A DNA stretch of 64,000 bases from Telmatospirillum siberiense (GTDB lineage Bacteria > Pseudomonadota > Alphaproteobacteria > Rhodospirillales > Magnetospirillaceae): NCBI RefSeq assembly GCF_002845745.1, contig NZ_PIUM01000008.1:1-64000 (forward strand), given 5' to 3'. Positions 19,967-29,599 of this stretch are shown here, piece after piece. The number at the start of each line of letters is the position of its first letter. Within the stretch, counting starts at the first letter, position 1. The position numbers and the translations under genes are program-made. The notes beneath the pieces are model-generated. The model was not told where the DNA came from. It did not search any database and saw only the letters and a list, made by a program, of their open reading frames with translations.

Positions 19967-20605
19967 TCGACATCTCCTCTTCTTGTTTTTTTAAACATTT
20001 CTGTCTTTTTTACAGAAATTATATAATTTATTATTTAATTACATCCACCATCACCCCTCCCTTCGATAAGAGGAACAAGGGAGTGATGTAGATTGAGCGT
20101 ATTCTGCTTTAGTGTGGACGATGACTCGTCGCCTGTCTGTCAGATGACGGACAGTTCCACATTCCGCCGACCTCGGCCCATTGATAAATTATCGAAAACG
20201 GACCTTCGGCCCGCGCGACGGCAAGGGGGTACAAAAGGGCGGACGAAAGCCCTTCTCCCACAGGGGTTACGGCATCACGCATTTTTTCAGTAGAGAAAAG
20301 CCTGTTGTTTGCGAGCCGAAGACGAAGCAATCCTTCGGTGGCACCGGCAGGGACGCCCATAGGGCTAGCTTAACCCTCGCCCCTTGCGGGAGAGGGTGGC
20401 CGCTTTAGCAGACGGAAATGATGTCACGAAGACTTTTTCCGCAGCCTGTTAGCGGCCGGGTGAGGGGGCGCGCGTCGGCGCGACATAAGAGTTGTTTGTT
20501 TCCGCACACTTTTTCCGCGCTCGGCGCGCGTAAGTCCCTCACCCGCTCGCTTACGCTCGCCGCCCTCTCCCACAAGGGGCGAGGGAGAACGCGACTACGC
20601 CCGCC
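19967..20605. repeat. Promoter region plus palindromic repeat copy
   Basis: The first 80 bp are AT-rich promoter-like DNA for the FIST receptor and contain an 8-bp inverted repeat, ATTTCTGT (19997-20004) with ACAGAAAT (20012-20019). Bases about 20264-20600 are a copy of the intergenic repeat family also seen at 5302-6087 and 26572-26880: ggcaccggcagggacgcc, CCCTCGCCCC hairpins, and cgacataa...gtttgtttc...cacactttttcc. A 44-bp extra segment interrupts this copy at 20410-20453. No gene is seen. Confidence 0.75.
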
Positions 20606-22390
20606 CTATCCCGGCAGACATGTGGAGACCAGCTTCGTCGGCGCGTTCTTCGCCTGTTTCTTCAATTTGGCGATGAGAGCGCTGACGTCGTCGGCTGAAA
20701 AAAGACGGCGGGGGGACGCCGCTTCGACCACCACGGCGCTCGCCGAAAGCAGGGGAAAGCACTTCACCGTTCCATCGCGATCGGCGGCGCTGATGCAGCC
20801 CGCCGCCCTCGCCTCGGCATCGTAGAAGCTCTCCGCGTCGCTGCGGAACGCCTCCAGCAGGTACCCGGCCTCCGTGGCGGCCCCGGCGGCAAGGGCTCCG
20901 ACGAAGCCGATGAAAAAATCATCGCCGCCGATGTGCCCCAAAAAACATTCGGCGGCCAGCCGCTTGCGTATCATTTCGGCGAACAGCAAAATCGCCCGAT
21001 CCCCCTGGCGAAAACCGTACTTATCGTTGAACGGCTTGAAATTGTCGAAATCGACGTAAACGTAGGCGCAGGGACTATTGACGTCGGCAAGGCTCTCGGC
21101 GATGAACTGATTGATCAGAGAATTGCCCGGCAGTTTGGTGAGCGGATTCTGATCCCGCGCCTGAGCCAGGCTTTTTTCATTGATCACCCGGATGATCGAA
21201 CGTGCCGACAAAAAGCCGACGTAGCGCATCTGATCGACCAGAATGATCCCTTCCGCCTCCTCGTCGCCCGAATAGATCGACATGATATTCTCGACGGGCA
21301 TCTGGACGTCGGCGATCGGACAACGAACGATGAAATCCTTGAGTTTGCGGCCCAGCCCCTTATTCGAGATGAGATCCTTGCCGAAAGGCGAGTAGGCGTA
21401 ATTCTTGATATTGCTCTCCCGGACGATCCCCAGGGGCTGCCCCATGCGGTCGACGACGGGAAGAAAAGTCTGACGGGTGTCGCGCCGCAGCCGATCAAAA
21501 ACGGCGGTAATTTCGTCGTCAATGGTCAAGGGCGGGATCGGCGCCATCTGATCGAGAATAATCTTGCGGTCCCCCACCCTGCCCCGGCGATCGTGCCGGG
21601 ACAATTCCTCGACATGCGGATAATGGGATGGCAGGTCGCCCGGATGCAGGCAGGGTCCCTCGATCATGACGCCCTGGGCCAAGTCGCAGCCGACCTCCTT
21701 ACAGGTCATGAACTCCGATCGCGACTCGACACCGACCGCGACCACGACGATTCCCAGCAGATGAGCTGTCGCGACCACGTTGGACAGCAACATCTTCTTC
21801 TTGGAATCGGACGTTACGTTGCGGATAAAAAACTGATCGAGCTTCAGGAACTCCGGCTCGACACCGTAGAGCATCTGAAAACCGGCGACGCCGCCGCCAA
21901 AACGATCGATGGCGATCTTGCAAGTCTGGCGTTTCAGGGCGCGCACCCAGGGCGCCACCGGGTCGAAGACCCCGGGTGGCGGCTCGCTGATCTGGAAGGT
22001 AATGGCGTTTTCCGGCACATCGTACTGGGAAAGCAATCCCCTGATCTGACGAGGCAGACTATCGCTCCCATCCAGGGACCGGCTATCGATATTGAGAAAC
22101 AGGCGGGCGCCGCGGGCGTGGGGCAGACCGGCGAAACGCGCCGTCGCCATTTCCCACAGCCGCAATTGGACGACATCGAGTTGACCGATCGCGTAACAGG
22201 CATCGAAAAAAGCCCGCTGATCGGGAAATCCCTGATCGGCACATCCATTCAGCAGCGCTTCGTAGGCGAAACAATGCCCGGTGGCCATATTGACGATGGG
22301 CTGAAAAGCGTGATCCAACCGTTCGATGACAGTCAAAGGATCAGGCATATTCACGGCACTGGAAAAGAGCGACCCCGCTTCCTTGGACAC
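20606..22390 (-). CDS. EAL-CBS-GGDEF signalling protein, degenerate EAL
   Basis: A 594-residue cytoplasmic protein: EAL domain (about 20-260), a pair of CBS-like segments (about 290-410) and a GGDEF domain (about 420-585). The EAL residues are eroded: YEALLNG lacks the usual Arg, DRFGGG replaces DDFGTG, and AVGVES replaces AEGVET, so phosphodiesterase activity is unlikely. The cyclase signature reads GGDDF rather than GGDEF, and no RxxD inhibitory site precedes it. The start is read as GTG at 22390; an ATG at 22348 is the alternative, and neither has a strong ribosome binding site. Function in c-di-GMP signalling is inferred; it may be a binding or adaptor protein. Confidence 0.87.
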   Translation of the reverse strand: MSKEAGSLFSSAVNMPDPLTVIERLDHAFQPIVNMATGHCFAYEALLNGCADQGFPDQRAFFDACYAIGQLDVVQLRLWEMATARFAGLPHARGARLFLNIDSRSLDGSDSLPRQIRGLLSQYDVPENAITFQISEPPPGVFDPVAPWVRALKRQTCKIAIDRFGGGVAGFQMLYGVEPEFLKLDQFFIRNVTSDSKKKMLLSNVVATAHLLGIVVVAVGVESRSEFMTCKEVGCDLAQGVMIEGPCLHPGDLPSHYPHVEELSRHDRRGRVGDRKIILDQMAPIPPLTIDDEITAVFDRLRRDTRQTFLPVVDRMGQPLGIVRESNIKNYAYSPFGKDLISNKGLGRKLKDFIVRCPIADVQMPVENIMSIYSGDEEAEGIILVDQMRYVGFLSARSIIRVINEKSLAQARDQNPLTKLPGNSLINQFIAESLADVNSPCAYVYVDFDNFKPFNDKYGFRQGDRAILLFAEMIRKRLAAECFLGHIGGDDFFIGFVGALAAGAATEAGYLLEAFRSDAESFYDAEARAAGCISAADRDGTVKCFPLLSASAVVVEAASPRRLFSADDVSALIAKLKKQAKNAPTKLVSTCLPG

Positions 22391-22679
22391 AACGCCAGCT
22401 TTCAGTTTTTCGGCAACCTCAAGAGACCGGATTGAAACGGCCCCGCGCTCGTCCGATCATATTCCTAACGGGGCCCGATTTATCGGCAGAATCTGTGACC
22501 CCTCCGCATTTGTCAATATTTCAGGCACAACGACACCCAATGTTCATTATTCCTCAATTCATATTTTTGAAACATGTTCATGCCACCATAAAATCATTAC
22601 TGAGTTTTAAAATAAAATATAACCCAACCACCACTAGAGCATAACGGCTCATCCGAAGTGGCAAATATGAGGAGAAGAG
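22391..22679. promoter_or_regulatory. Divergent AT-rich promoter region
   Basis: The gap separates the leftward EAL protein from the rightward Hpt gene. The last 140 bp are AT-rich (attattcctcaattcatatt...), suitable for a promoter. A short GAGC/GCTC inverted repeat is at about 22638-22651. No gene seen. Confidence 0.35.
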
Positions 22680-23072
22680 ATGTCCGATAAAGATTCCGTA
22701 GAGGCCGCGCCTTCGGTTGAAATCGATGGAGAACGGCATTTCCTTGTCGATCAGGAACGCCTCGCCATCCTTTCCGAAGCTCTTGGCGAGAGCAAATTGA
22801 CCGAACTCACCCTCACCGCCCGTCAATCCATTCTCGAATCGGCCGGCGAGTTGCGAGCCAACTGGCAAACGGGAGATGTTCACGCCGCCGGTCGCAGCGC
22901 CCATCGTCTGGTCGGCGTCGCCGCCAATTTCGGATGGCCCGCCCTGGCCGCCGTTGCCCGGGTCATCGAACGGGCCTGTCACGACGGGACCGACGGACGT
23001 CAGCACGCGCCCCAATTCGAGGAGATCCTGGCGGCATCATTGGCAGCTCTTTCCATTTCACCCGCCGGCTGA
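22680..23072 (+). CDS. Hpt-domain phosphotransfer protein
   Basis: A 130-residue soluble protein with a histidine phosphotransfer domain. The probable phospho-acceptor His lies in RSAHRLVGVAANFGW, the usual HxLKGxAxxxG-type helix in diverged form. An N-terminal 30 residues (DSVEAAPSVEIDGERHFL) precede the four-helix bundle. The ribosome binding site is good (AGGAG, 6 bases). The next gene, 124 bp downstream on the same strand, is a large PAS/GGDEF/EAL protein, so the two may act in one signalling route. No cognate hybrid kinase is in the window. Confidence 0.8.
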   Translation: MSDKDSVEAAPSVEIDGERHFLVDQERLAILSEALGESKLTELTLTARQSILESAGELRANWQTGDVHAAGRSAHRLVGVAANFGWPALAAVARVIERACHDGTDGRQHAPQFEEILAASLAALSISPAG

Positions 23073-23195
23073 TGAAACAAGCTTTTCATGGGTGTGGAAA
23101 TTCCTGCTGTTTTCGGTCACTCTCTGCCGACCGGACGGCTCGGATAGAAGTGCGACGGTACGGCTGACCGAACAGAGGTTGTTACAAGAATAAAT

Positions 23196-26100
23196 ATGTC
23201 AGCGTTCAATCCCATGGACCTGACCGTCCGCCCGGTGCTCGTCGCCTTGTGGGGATTGGTCCTGGTCGCCTCGTTTCTCCGCCGCCGTCAACAGGCCCAC
23301 AGCGCTGCCACCGTCCGCCTTTTGTTGCTCGTTCTGGGTGTGATCGCCGCCACCGCCACGGCTGACGGGGCTTTGTCGGCGGACGCCACGTCAGGGATTG
23401 CCCCGCTCCTCAAAGGACTGCTCGCCTTGGGCTTGCTGCTGACGCTGGCCCGCTTGCCCCGTTACGCCGACAACCGGGGACGAACTGGCGTATCGCCACA
23501 GCCATCTTCGGAGACCGGGACCGCGCCGACGCGATCCCTGATCGACAACCTTCCCGAGGCCCTGCTCATCCATGACGGGAAAGGCCGGCTCACCGAAATC
23601 AACAATACGCTATGCCGCATGCTGGGCTATCAGCGACACGAATTGATCGGCATGCGGATCAGTGATTTCGAGACGCGCCTCACCCGCGACGAGTTGGAGG
23701 AGATCTGGCGCGACATCGAATTCACGCCTCCGGGCATCCGCCACGGCATCTGGACGCGCAAGGACGGCACCCGCCTGCCCATCGAAGTCGCCATTGCGCC
23801 GCTCCCCCGCGAAGACGCCTCCCATCCGCTGATCATCGCGCTAGCGCGTGATGCCAGCGAGCACCAAACCCATCTGGCCAATCTTGAAAGCACGGTCGAG
23901 CGGTTGACCTGCGCGCAGACACGCGCGGAAACGGCGATCCAGGCCAAAAACGGTTTTCTGCAAAGCACCGGCCGCAAGTTGCGCACGCCGCTCACCACCA
24001 TTCTCGGCCTGACGCAGATGATCGAAAAAGGACTGTCGAATGGCGACGACAAGATTTCCGATTATCTGAAGAGCATCCATTCATCGAGCCTCGATTTGCT
24101 CGAGGTGACGGAAGAACTGTCCCGTGCCGCCACTCTCGAGGCCGCCGCCACCGGCGATGAACAGCACAGCTACCGGACCATCATCGAGATGTCGCCGGAC
24201 ACCATCTGTCTGTGTCACGACGGCGTCATCACCTTCATCAATACAGCCGGACTGCGGCTGTTGGGCGTCTATGACGCAAAACAGGTGGAGGGTCAGGCGC
24301 TGAGCAAGTTCGTCCATCCCGATTATCAGGTGTTGTGCGAGGGTAACTTCAGTCCGCTCATCGGCGAGACGGCCGCGACGCCGATGAAATTCCTCCACGC
24401 CTCAGGCAAGGCGCTGGACGTCATCGCCTCGGCCTCGGCGGCGCCGGAAGGCGACGGAAATGTCCTCGTCGTGGTCAGAAACATCTCCGATGTCATGCGC
24501 GCCAACCGTGATGTCGCCGCGCAGGCCAAGCGTTTGAACAGCATTCTCGACACCGCCGTCGACGCCATCGTGGTGACCGATGAGCGGGGAAATATCGAGA
24601 CCTTCAACCGCTCGGCGGAAACCATGTTCGGCTACAACGCCAATCAGACCATCGGCAAGCCGATCGAGATTCTGATGACCGAGGAGGGAGGCCGGGATCA
24701 TAAAAAGAAACTCGCCGCCGCCCTTGCCACCCGGCAGCCGCAGATCGCCGGATCCGCCCGCGAGATCGCCGGCCGTCGCCAGGATGGCAGCGTCTTCCCG
24801 GCGGAGATTTCCGTCTCGCTCTGCCATCTCGACGATCGACGCCTCTTTACGGCTATTTTCCGGGACGTCACCGAGCGCCGCAATTTCGAGGACTATCTCG
24901 CCCATTCGGCCAATCACGACTCCCTGACCGGCCTTCCCAACAGACGCCTGCTGCAGGAACGGCTCCAGCATGCCATCGATCACGCGGCGGTGAACAAGTC
25001 CTGGGTGGCCGTCTGGTTCGTCGATCTCGACGGTTTCAAGATGGTCAACGACGTCATGGGACATGTCGCGGGCGACGAACTGCTGATCGAGGCCGGACGC
25101 CGCATGGTTTCCGGCGTCAAATCGACAGACATGGTGGCGCGCTTCGGCGGCGATGAATTCACCATCATCAACAGCGGCGTCCATAACCGTACCGAAGTGG
25201 GCCAGGCGGTCGAACATTTCATGGCCACGCTAAGCCGCCCATTCATCCTGCGCGGCCGCGAGTTGACGTTGAGCGCCAACGTCGGCATCGCCATCTTCCC
25301 GGAACACGCGGTCTTGGCGTCGGAACTCATCGTCCATGCCAGCGCGGCGATGCTTTTCGCCAAGGCCAGCGGCCGCAACCTCTATCGCTTCTTCGACCCC
25401 GTCATGCACAGTCAATCGGCCGAACGGCTGACGCTTGAGAACGAGTTGCGACGCGGCATCGAACGCGACGAATTGCTGCTGTATTACCAACCGCAAATCG
25501 ATGTCGCCAGCGGACGCATCGTCGGACTTGAAGCTCTGGTGCGCTGGAAACACCCCAGCATGGGACTGATCCAACCGAGCCGCTTCGTCCCGATCGCCGA
25601 GCAGACCGGCCTGATCGTGCCCCTGGGTGCCTGGGTTCTGCGGCGCGCCTGCACCGATCTGCGCCAGCTTCAGGACATGGGACTGAACAATGTCTCGATC
25701 GGCGTCAATATCTCGGCTCGGCAATTCACCGATTCCGATGTCTTAAGCCAGATCCAGCAGGCCATCGAGGAAACAGGCATCGATCCGCAACACCTCGACG
25801 TGGAGATCACCGAAAGCACCCTGATGAACAACCCCGAACATGTGATCAGCTATCTGGAGCGCATGAAGGGATTGGGCATCCGCCTGTCCATCGACGATTT
25901 CGGCACCGGCTATTCCTCGCTCAATTATTTGAAGCGCTTCCCCGTCGACACTTTGAAAATCGACCGCTCCTTCGTCATCGACATCGCCGACAATCCGAAG
26001 GATGAGGCGATCGCCGTCACCATCATCACCCTGGCCCATTCCATGGGAATGACGGTTCTGGCGGAAGGCGTCGAACATGCCAGACAGGCGGAAATTCTGG

Positions 26101-26222
26101 CGAATCATCGCTGCGATATCATCCAGGGCTTCCTCTACGGCAAGCCGATGTCCCTGCCGGACGCCATTGCCGAATTGCAAATGGGCCGCAACATCGCCAT
26201 GCCGGAGAAAAAAGCCCATTGA
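23196..26222 (+). CDS. PAS-GGDEF-EAL protein with degenerate HisKA-like segment
   Basis: A 1008-residue membrane-anchored c-di-GMP enzyme. Hydrophobic helices at about 5-25, 35-50 and 65-85 precede PAS1 (about 113-235). A HisKA-like helix pair follows at about 240-310, reading STGRKLRTPLTTILGLTQ, in which the phospho-accepting His is Arg and the next Glu is Lys. PAS2 (about 325-445), PAS3 (about 447-565), GGDEF (motif RFGGDEF near 650) and EAL (LEALVRWKHP near 778, DDFGTG, KIDRSF, AEGVEH) follow. Both catalytic domains look intact; the inhibitory RxxD reads KSTD, so product inhibition may be lost. No kinase ATPase domain is present. The ribosome binding site is weak. Confidence 0.92.
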   Translation: MSAFNPMDLTVRPVLVALWGLVLVASFLRRRQQAHSAATVRLLLLVLGVIAATATADGALSADATSGIAPLLKGLLALGLLLTLARLPRYADNRGRTGVSPQPSSETGTAPTRSLIDNLPEALLIHDGKGRLTEINNTLCRMLGYQRHELIGMRISDFETRLTRDELEEIWRDIEFTPPGIRHGIWTRKDGTRLPIEVAIAPLPREDASHPLIIALARDASEHQTHLANLESTVERLTCAQTRAETAIQAKNGFLQSTGRKLRTPLTTILGLTQMIEKGLSNGDDKISDYLKSIHSSSLDLLEVTEELSRAATLEAAATGDEQHSYRTIIEMSPDTICLCHDGVITFINTAGLRLLGVYDAKQVEGQALSKFVHPDYQVLCEGNFSPLIGETAATPMKFLHASGKALDVIASASAAPEGDGNVLVVVRNISDVMRANRDVAAQAKRLNSILDTAVDAIVVTDERGNIETFNRSAETMFGYNANQTIGKPIEILMTEEGGRDHKKKLAAALATRQPQIAGSAREIAGRRQDGSVFPAEISVSLCHLDDRRLFTAIFRDVTERRNFEDYLAHSANHDSLTGLPNRRLLQERLQHAIDHAAVNKSWVAVWFVDLDGFKMVNDVMGHVAGDELLIEAGRRMVSGVKSTDMVARFGGDEFTIINSGVHNRTEVGQAVEHFMATLSRPFILRGRELTLSANVGIAIFPEHAVLASELIVHASAAMLFAKASGRNLYRFFDPVMHSQSAERLTLENELRRGIERDELLLYYQPQIDVASGRIVGLEALVRWKHPSMGLIQPSRFVPIAEQTGLIVPLGAWVLRRACTDLRQLQDMGLNNVSIGVNISARQFTDSDVLSQIQQAIEETGIDPQHLDVEITESTLMNNPEHVISYLERMKGLGIRLSIDDFGTGYSSLNYLKRFPVDTLKIDRSFVIDIADNPKDEAIAVTIITLAHSMGMTVLAEGVEHARQAEILANHRCDIIQGFLYGKPMSLPDAIAELQMGRNIAMPEKKAH

Positions 26223-26571
26223 GGGCCCGCGCCATCGTTGGCGAGAAGCCATGGGTTTCGGAGAAATCCGCCCGGCGATTGGGTCCGATCACCGAGAGTT
26301 GGTATTAGGTTCAGTGGACAATTGGCAATCGGCCGGATGAGGCTCGTCCTCTTGATCGTTCCTGCGCGCTCCGGCTTTTGATGAACCACCAAGACACCAA
26401 GGTGGTGGAGTGTGCCTCTGGCATTTTCCCGACCCGTCATCGGCTGTCGGGCGAATGCCTGCGGCGCGGATTGGCTGCCGCCGACTGATCCGAAAGACGC
26501 CTTGGTGTCTTGGTGCCTTGGTGGTTCAAAATTCCTTTCATGCCATCGGGAAAACGGGAGAAGCCTTAACA
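26219..26571. repeat. Intergenic dispersed repeats
   Basis: No gene. Bases 26219-26310 match 39144-39246 (ccgcgccatcgttggcg..., then atgggtttcggagaaa...). Bases 26315-26402 match 1327-1415 in inverted orientation. The segment gccttggtgccttggtggtt appears again near 26508. The copy at 26219 begins at the stop codon of the preceding gene. Confidence 0.75.
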
Positions 26572-26880
26572 GGCTGCGGAAAAAGCCGGAATTTCTTCGT
26601 CATTCCCGCGAAAGCGCATAGGCGCTAACTTAACCCTCGCCCGCTTTGCGGGAGAGGGTGGCCGCTTTAGCGGCCGGGTGAGGGGTACGCGCGTCTGCGC
26701 GACATAAAAACTTGTTTGTTTCTGCACACTTTTTCCACGCTCCCGCGTGTAAGTCCCCTCACCCGCTCGCTTACGCTCACCGCCCTCTCCCGCAAAGCGG
26801 GCGAGGGCTTAAGTTAGCGCCTATGCGCTTTCGCGGGGATGACGACGGAAATGATGTCACGAAGACTTTTTCCGCAGCCT
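26572..26880. repeat. 309-bp palindromic element
   Basis: Terminal 15-bp inverted repeats (aggctgcggaaaaag at 26572-26586, complement at 26866-26880) enclose inner arms of 58 and 59 bp (26601-26658 and 26783-26841) that are complementary with one mismatch and one indel. The core (cgacataa..cacactttttcc) is shared with the copies near 5740-5840 and 20470-20530. No open frame with a transposase is inside. It abuts the stop codon of cysNC. Most simply this is a non-autonomous palindromic repeat (MITE-like), but mobility is not shown. Confidence 0.8.
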
Positions 26881-26881
26881 G

Positions 26882-28792
26882 CTAAAGCGTCACGTCCGGC
26901 CGCTGCTCGGTCGAGGAGGCATCGACATCCCGCTGCATATCCTGTTCGACGTAGCGCAAGACCACTTCCACCGCCTCGTCGATCGACAGGCTCGCCGTGT
27001 CGATCTCCAGTTCCGGATTGACCGGCTGCTCGTAAGGCGCCGTTACCCCGGTGAATTCGGCGATCCCTCCCTGACGGGCCTTGGCGTAGAGTCCTTTCGG
27101 ATCGCGGCGTTGGCATTCCTCGACCGGCGCCTTGACAAAGATCTCGTGGAACAGGCCGGGCGATGCGGCACGCGCCCGATCCCGGTCGGCCCGATAGGGT
27201 GAGATGAAAGCCGCGATGACGATCATTCCCGCCTGGGCGAAAAGATGCGCCACTTCGCCGATACGGCGCACATTTTCGGCCCGGTCCTCGGGCGAAAAGC
27301 CGAGATCGGCGTTAAGACCCTGGCGGACGTTGTCTCCGTCGAGAACGAACACCTGATAGCCCTTGGCGAACAGACGACGTTCCACCTCCATGGCGATGGT
27401 GGATTTCCCCGAGCCGGAAAGCCCGGTCAGCCAGAGCACGCCGGGCTTATGGCGGTTGACCGACTGGCGGTCGCGCAACGAGACCTTGTGAGCAACGGCA
27501 GTGATATCGTCGCCGACCGAATCCGGCTTGCAGCGATGATCGGGCAACCCCTTCATGGAGATGACGCCACCGCCGACGATGTCGAAATTATCGACCAGCA
27601 CGAAACGACCGGTTTTCGGATTATCGACGAATTCATCGAAAGCCACCGGACCGCGTGATCGCAGCATCACCTCGGCCACGGCGTTTTTTTCGACGAAATC
27701 GGTATCCACCGAGGCCAGATCCGTGACGTCGATAACCCGTTCGACCTTCTCCACCACGACGCTGTATTCGGCGGTACCCAGTTTCATCTTGTAGCGCCGG
27801 CCGGCCGACAATGGCGCCCGACCCAGCCAGAACAGCCGGGCACGAAATAGATAGCTTCCCAGCGGCGGATTATCGAGCAGACTGGCGATCTGCCCACGCT
27901 CGATGAAGACCTGCTCGTCCAGCGTCACGCCGATGGACTGCCCGGCCACCGCCGTGACCGCCACAGGCTGGACATGCCAGCCCTCGATCGAGGCGATCCG
28001 GGCGGTTTTGCCGGAGGGCGAGAACAGCAGTCGGTCCCCCACCTTCAGGTTGCCGCTCTCGATACGCCCGGCGATGATCCGCCGATGATCGAACTTGAAG
28101 ACGTCCTGGACGGGAAACCGCAAAGGCAGCGACGTCGCTTCCGTAACCGGCGCGAAACCGTCCAACGCCTCGATCACCGTCGGGCCCTCATACCAAGGCA
28201 TATTGGCCGAACGATGGGACACATTATCGCCATGACGCGCGGCGGCGGGAATGATCTCTGTCGGCGTCACGCCGATTTCCGCGAGATAGGCGGAGATCTC
28301 AGCCGAAACCTCCTGGAAGCGCCCTTCGGAGAAATCCACCGCGTCCATCTTGTTGACGACTACCGCCAACTGGCGAAGCCCGAGAAGATGGAGAAGATAG
28401 CCATGTCGCCTCGATTGTTCCTGGACCCCCTCGATGGCATCGATGACCAGAACGGCGGCGTCGGCGCTCGCAGCGCCGGTGACCATGTTTTTCAGAAATT
28501 CCTTATGCCCCGGCGCATCGATGATGACATAAGGACGGCGCTCGGTCTTGAAGAGGATCTGTGCCGTATCGATGGTAATTCCTTGATCGCGCTCGGCTTG
28601 CAGGGCATCCATCACGAAAGCCCATTCGAAGGGCATGCCGCGCTTGTCGCAGACTTCGCGCAAGCTTTCCACTTTGCCCTCCGGCAGCGCGCCGGTCTCG
28701 TGCAGCAGGCGACCGACCAGGGTCGACTTGCCGTGGTCGACGTGACCGACGATGACGATCTTGAGGGCGGAAACGCTGGTCATGGCATTCAT
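26882..28792 (-). CDS. cysNC: Bifunctional sulfate adenylyltransferase large subunit / APS kinase
   Basis: A 636-residue fusion. The N-terminal CysN GTPase (G1 motif GHVDHGKST at residues 16-24, then DAPGHKEF and NKMD) drives ATP sulfurylase with CysD. The C-terminal CysC-type APS kinase (P-loop GLSGSGKST near 460, then [10 protein letters not shown]) phosphorylates APS to PAPS. The ATG at 28792 is 1 bp after the cysD stop; the frame continues upstream only as overlap. Last gene of cysI-cysH-cysD-cysNC. Confidence 0.96.
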   Translation of the reverse strand: MNAMTSVSALKIVIVGHVDHGKSTLVGRLLHETGALPEGKVESLREVCDKRGMPFEWAFVMDALQAERDQGITIDTAQILFKTERRPYVIIDAPGHKEFLKNMVTGAASADAAVLVIDAIEGVQEQSRRHGYLLHLLGLRQLAVVVNKMDAVDFSEGRFQEVSAEISAYLAEIGVTPTEIIPAAARHGDNVSHRSANMPWYEGPTVIEALDGFAPVTEATSLPLRFPVQDVFKFDHRRIIAGRIESGNLKVGDRLLFSPSGKTARIASIEGWHVQPVAVTAVAGQSIGVTLDEQVFIERGQIASLLDNPPLGSYLFRARLFWLGRAPLSAGRRYKMKLGTAEYSVVVEKVERVIDVTDLASVDTDFVEKNAVAEVMLRSRGPVAFDEFVDNPKTGRFVLVDNFDIVGGGVISMKGLPDHRCKPDSVGDDITAVAHKVSLRDRQSVNRHKPGVLWLTGLSGSGKSTIAMEVERRLFAKGYQVFVLDGDNVRQGLNADLGFSPEDRAENVRRIGEVAHLFAQAGMIVIAAFISPYRADRDRARAASPGLFHEIFVKAPVEECQRRDPKGLYAKARQGGIAEFTGVTAPYEQPVNPELEIDTASLSIDEAVEVVLRYVEQDMQRDVDASSTEQRPDVTL

Positions 28793-28793
28793 T

Positions 28794-29597
28794 TTACATA
28801 TAACCCTGTGAACGCAGGCGCTCGAAAGCGTCCTCGGATTCCTTGTCCTGCGCGCGCCCCGAACGCTCGGAGACGCGCGTGGTCCGCAATTCCTCGATGA
28901 TCTCGGCGACGGTGACCGCCGTGCTGGCGACGGTCCCCGTACAAGGCGCACAGCCCAGTGACCGATAGCGGCGGCCATTCTTGGCGAAATAGAGATCGAC
29001 CACCGGGATATTTTCCCGCTCGATATAGCGCCAGATGTCGAGTTCGCCCCAATGCAGCAGGGGATGAATGCGCAAATGCGTGCCCGGAGCAAAATCGGTC
29101 TTGAACTGGTCCCAGAATTCCGGCGGCTGATCCTTGAAATCCCATTCGGCGGTCTCGTTGCGCGGGCTGAAGACACGCTCCTTGGCCCGAGTCCCCTCCT
29201 CGTCGCGGCGAATGCCGACGATGACGCCGGTAAAGCCGTTGTCGTGGATGATTTGTTTCAAGGGCTCGGTCTTCAAAGCCGAACAGCAGGTCACCCGGCC
29301 GCGGGATGGATGCATGCCGTCTTTCAGGGCCTGCTGGTTGCCGCCGATGATCAGCGGCAGATTCCATTCCTTGGCCACGCGATCACGGAAAGCGATCATT
29401 TCCGGGATTTTATAGCTGGTGTCGACATGCACCACCGGAAACGGCACATGGCCGAAGAATGCTTTCCGGGCCAACCACAGCAAGACGTTGGAGTCTTTGC
29501 CGATCGACCACAACATGGCGACCTTGTCGATCCGGTTGAACGCTTCGCGAAGAATGAAAATGCTCTGGCTTTCCAGGGCGTCGAGATCAGTGCTCAT
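28794..29597 (-). CDS. cysD: Sulfate adenylyltransferase small subunit
   Basis: A 267-residue CysD, which makes adenosine 5'-phosphosulfate (APS) from ATP and sulfate with the CysN GTPase. Seen: the PP-loop-type [20 protein letters not shown], the [12 protein letters not shown] block, [15 protein letters not shown] and the C-terminal SLGCAPCTG region typical of the family. I chose the ATG at 29597 ([10 protein letters not shown]), 2 bp after the cysH stop. An upstream in-frame start at 29627 would overlap cysH. Part of the tightly packed cys operon. Confidence 0.96.
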   Translation of the reverse strand: MSTDLDALESQSIFILREAFNRIDKVAMLWSIGKDSNVLLWLARKAFFGHVPFPVVHVDTSYKIPEMIAFRDRVAKEWNLPLIIGGNQQALKDGMHPSRGRVTCCSALKTEPLKQIIHDNGFTGVIVGIRRDEEGTRAKERVFSPRNETAEWDFKDQPPEFWDQFKTDFAPGTHLRIHPLLHWGELDIWRYIERENIPVVDLYFAKNGRRYRSLGCAPCTGTVASTAVTVAEIIEELRTTRVSERSGRAQDKESEDAFERLRSQGYM

Positions 29598-29599
29598 GA

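Noticed and set aside
26572-26880. CRISPR-like or IS-like structure
   Set aside because: The repeats are inverted, not regularly spaced direct repeats, and no transposase or cas gene is near.
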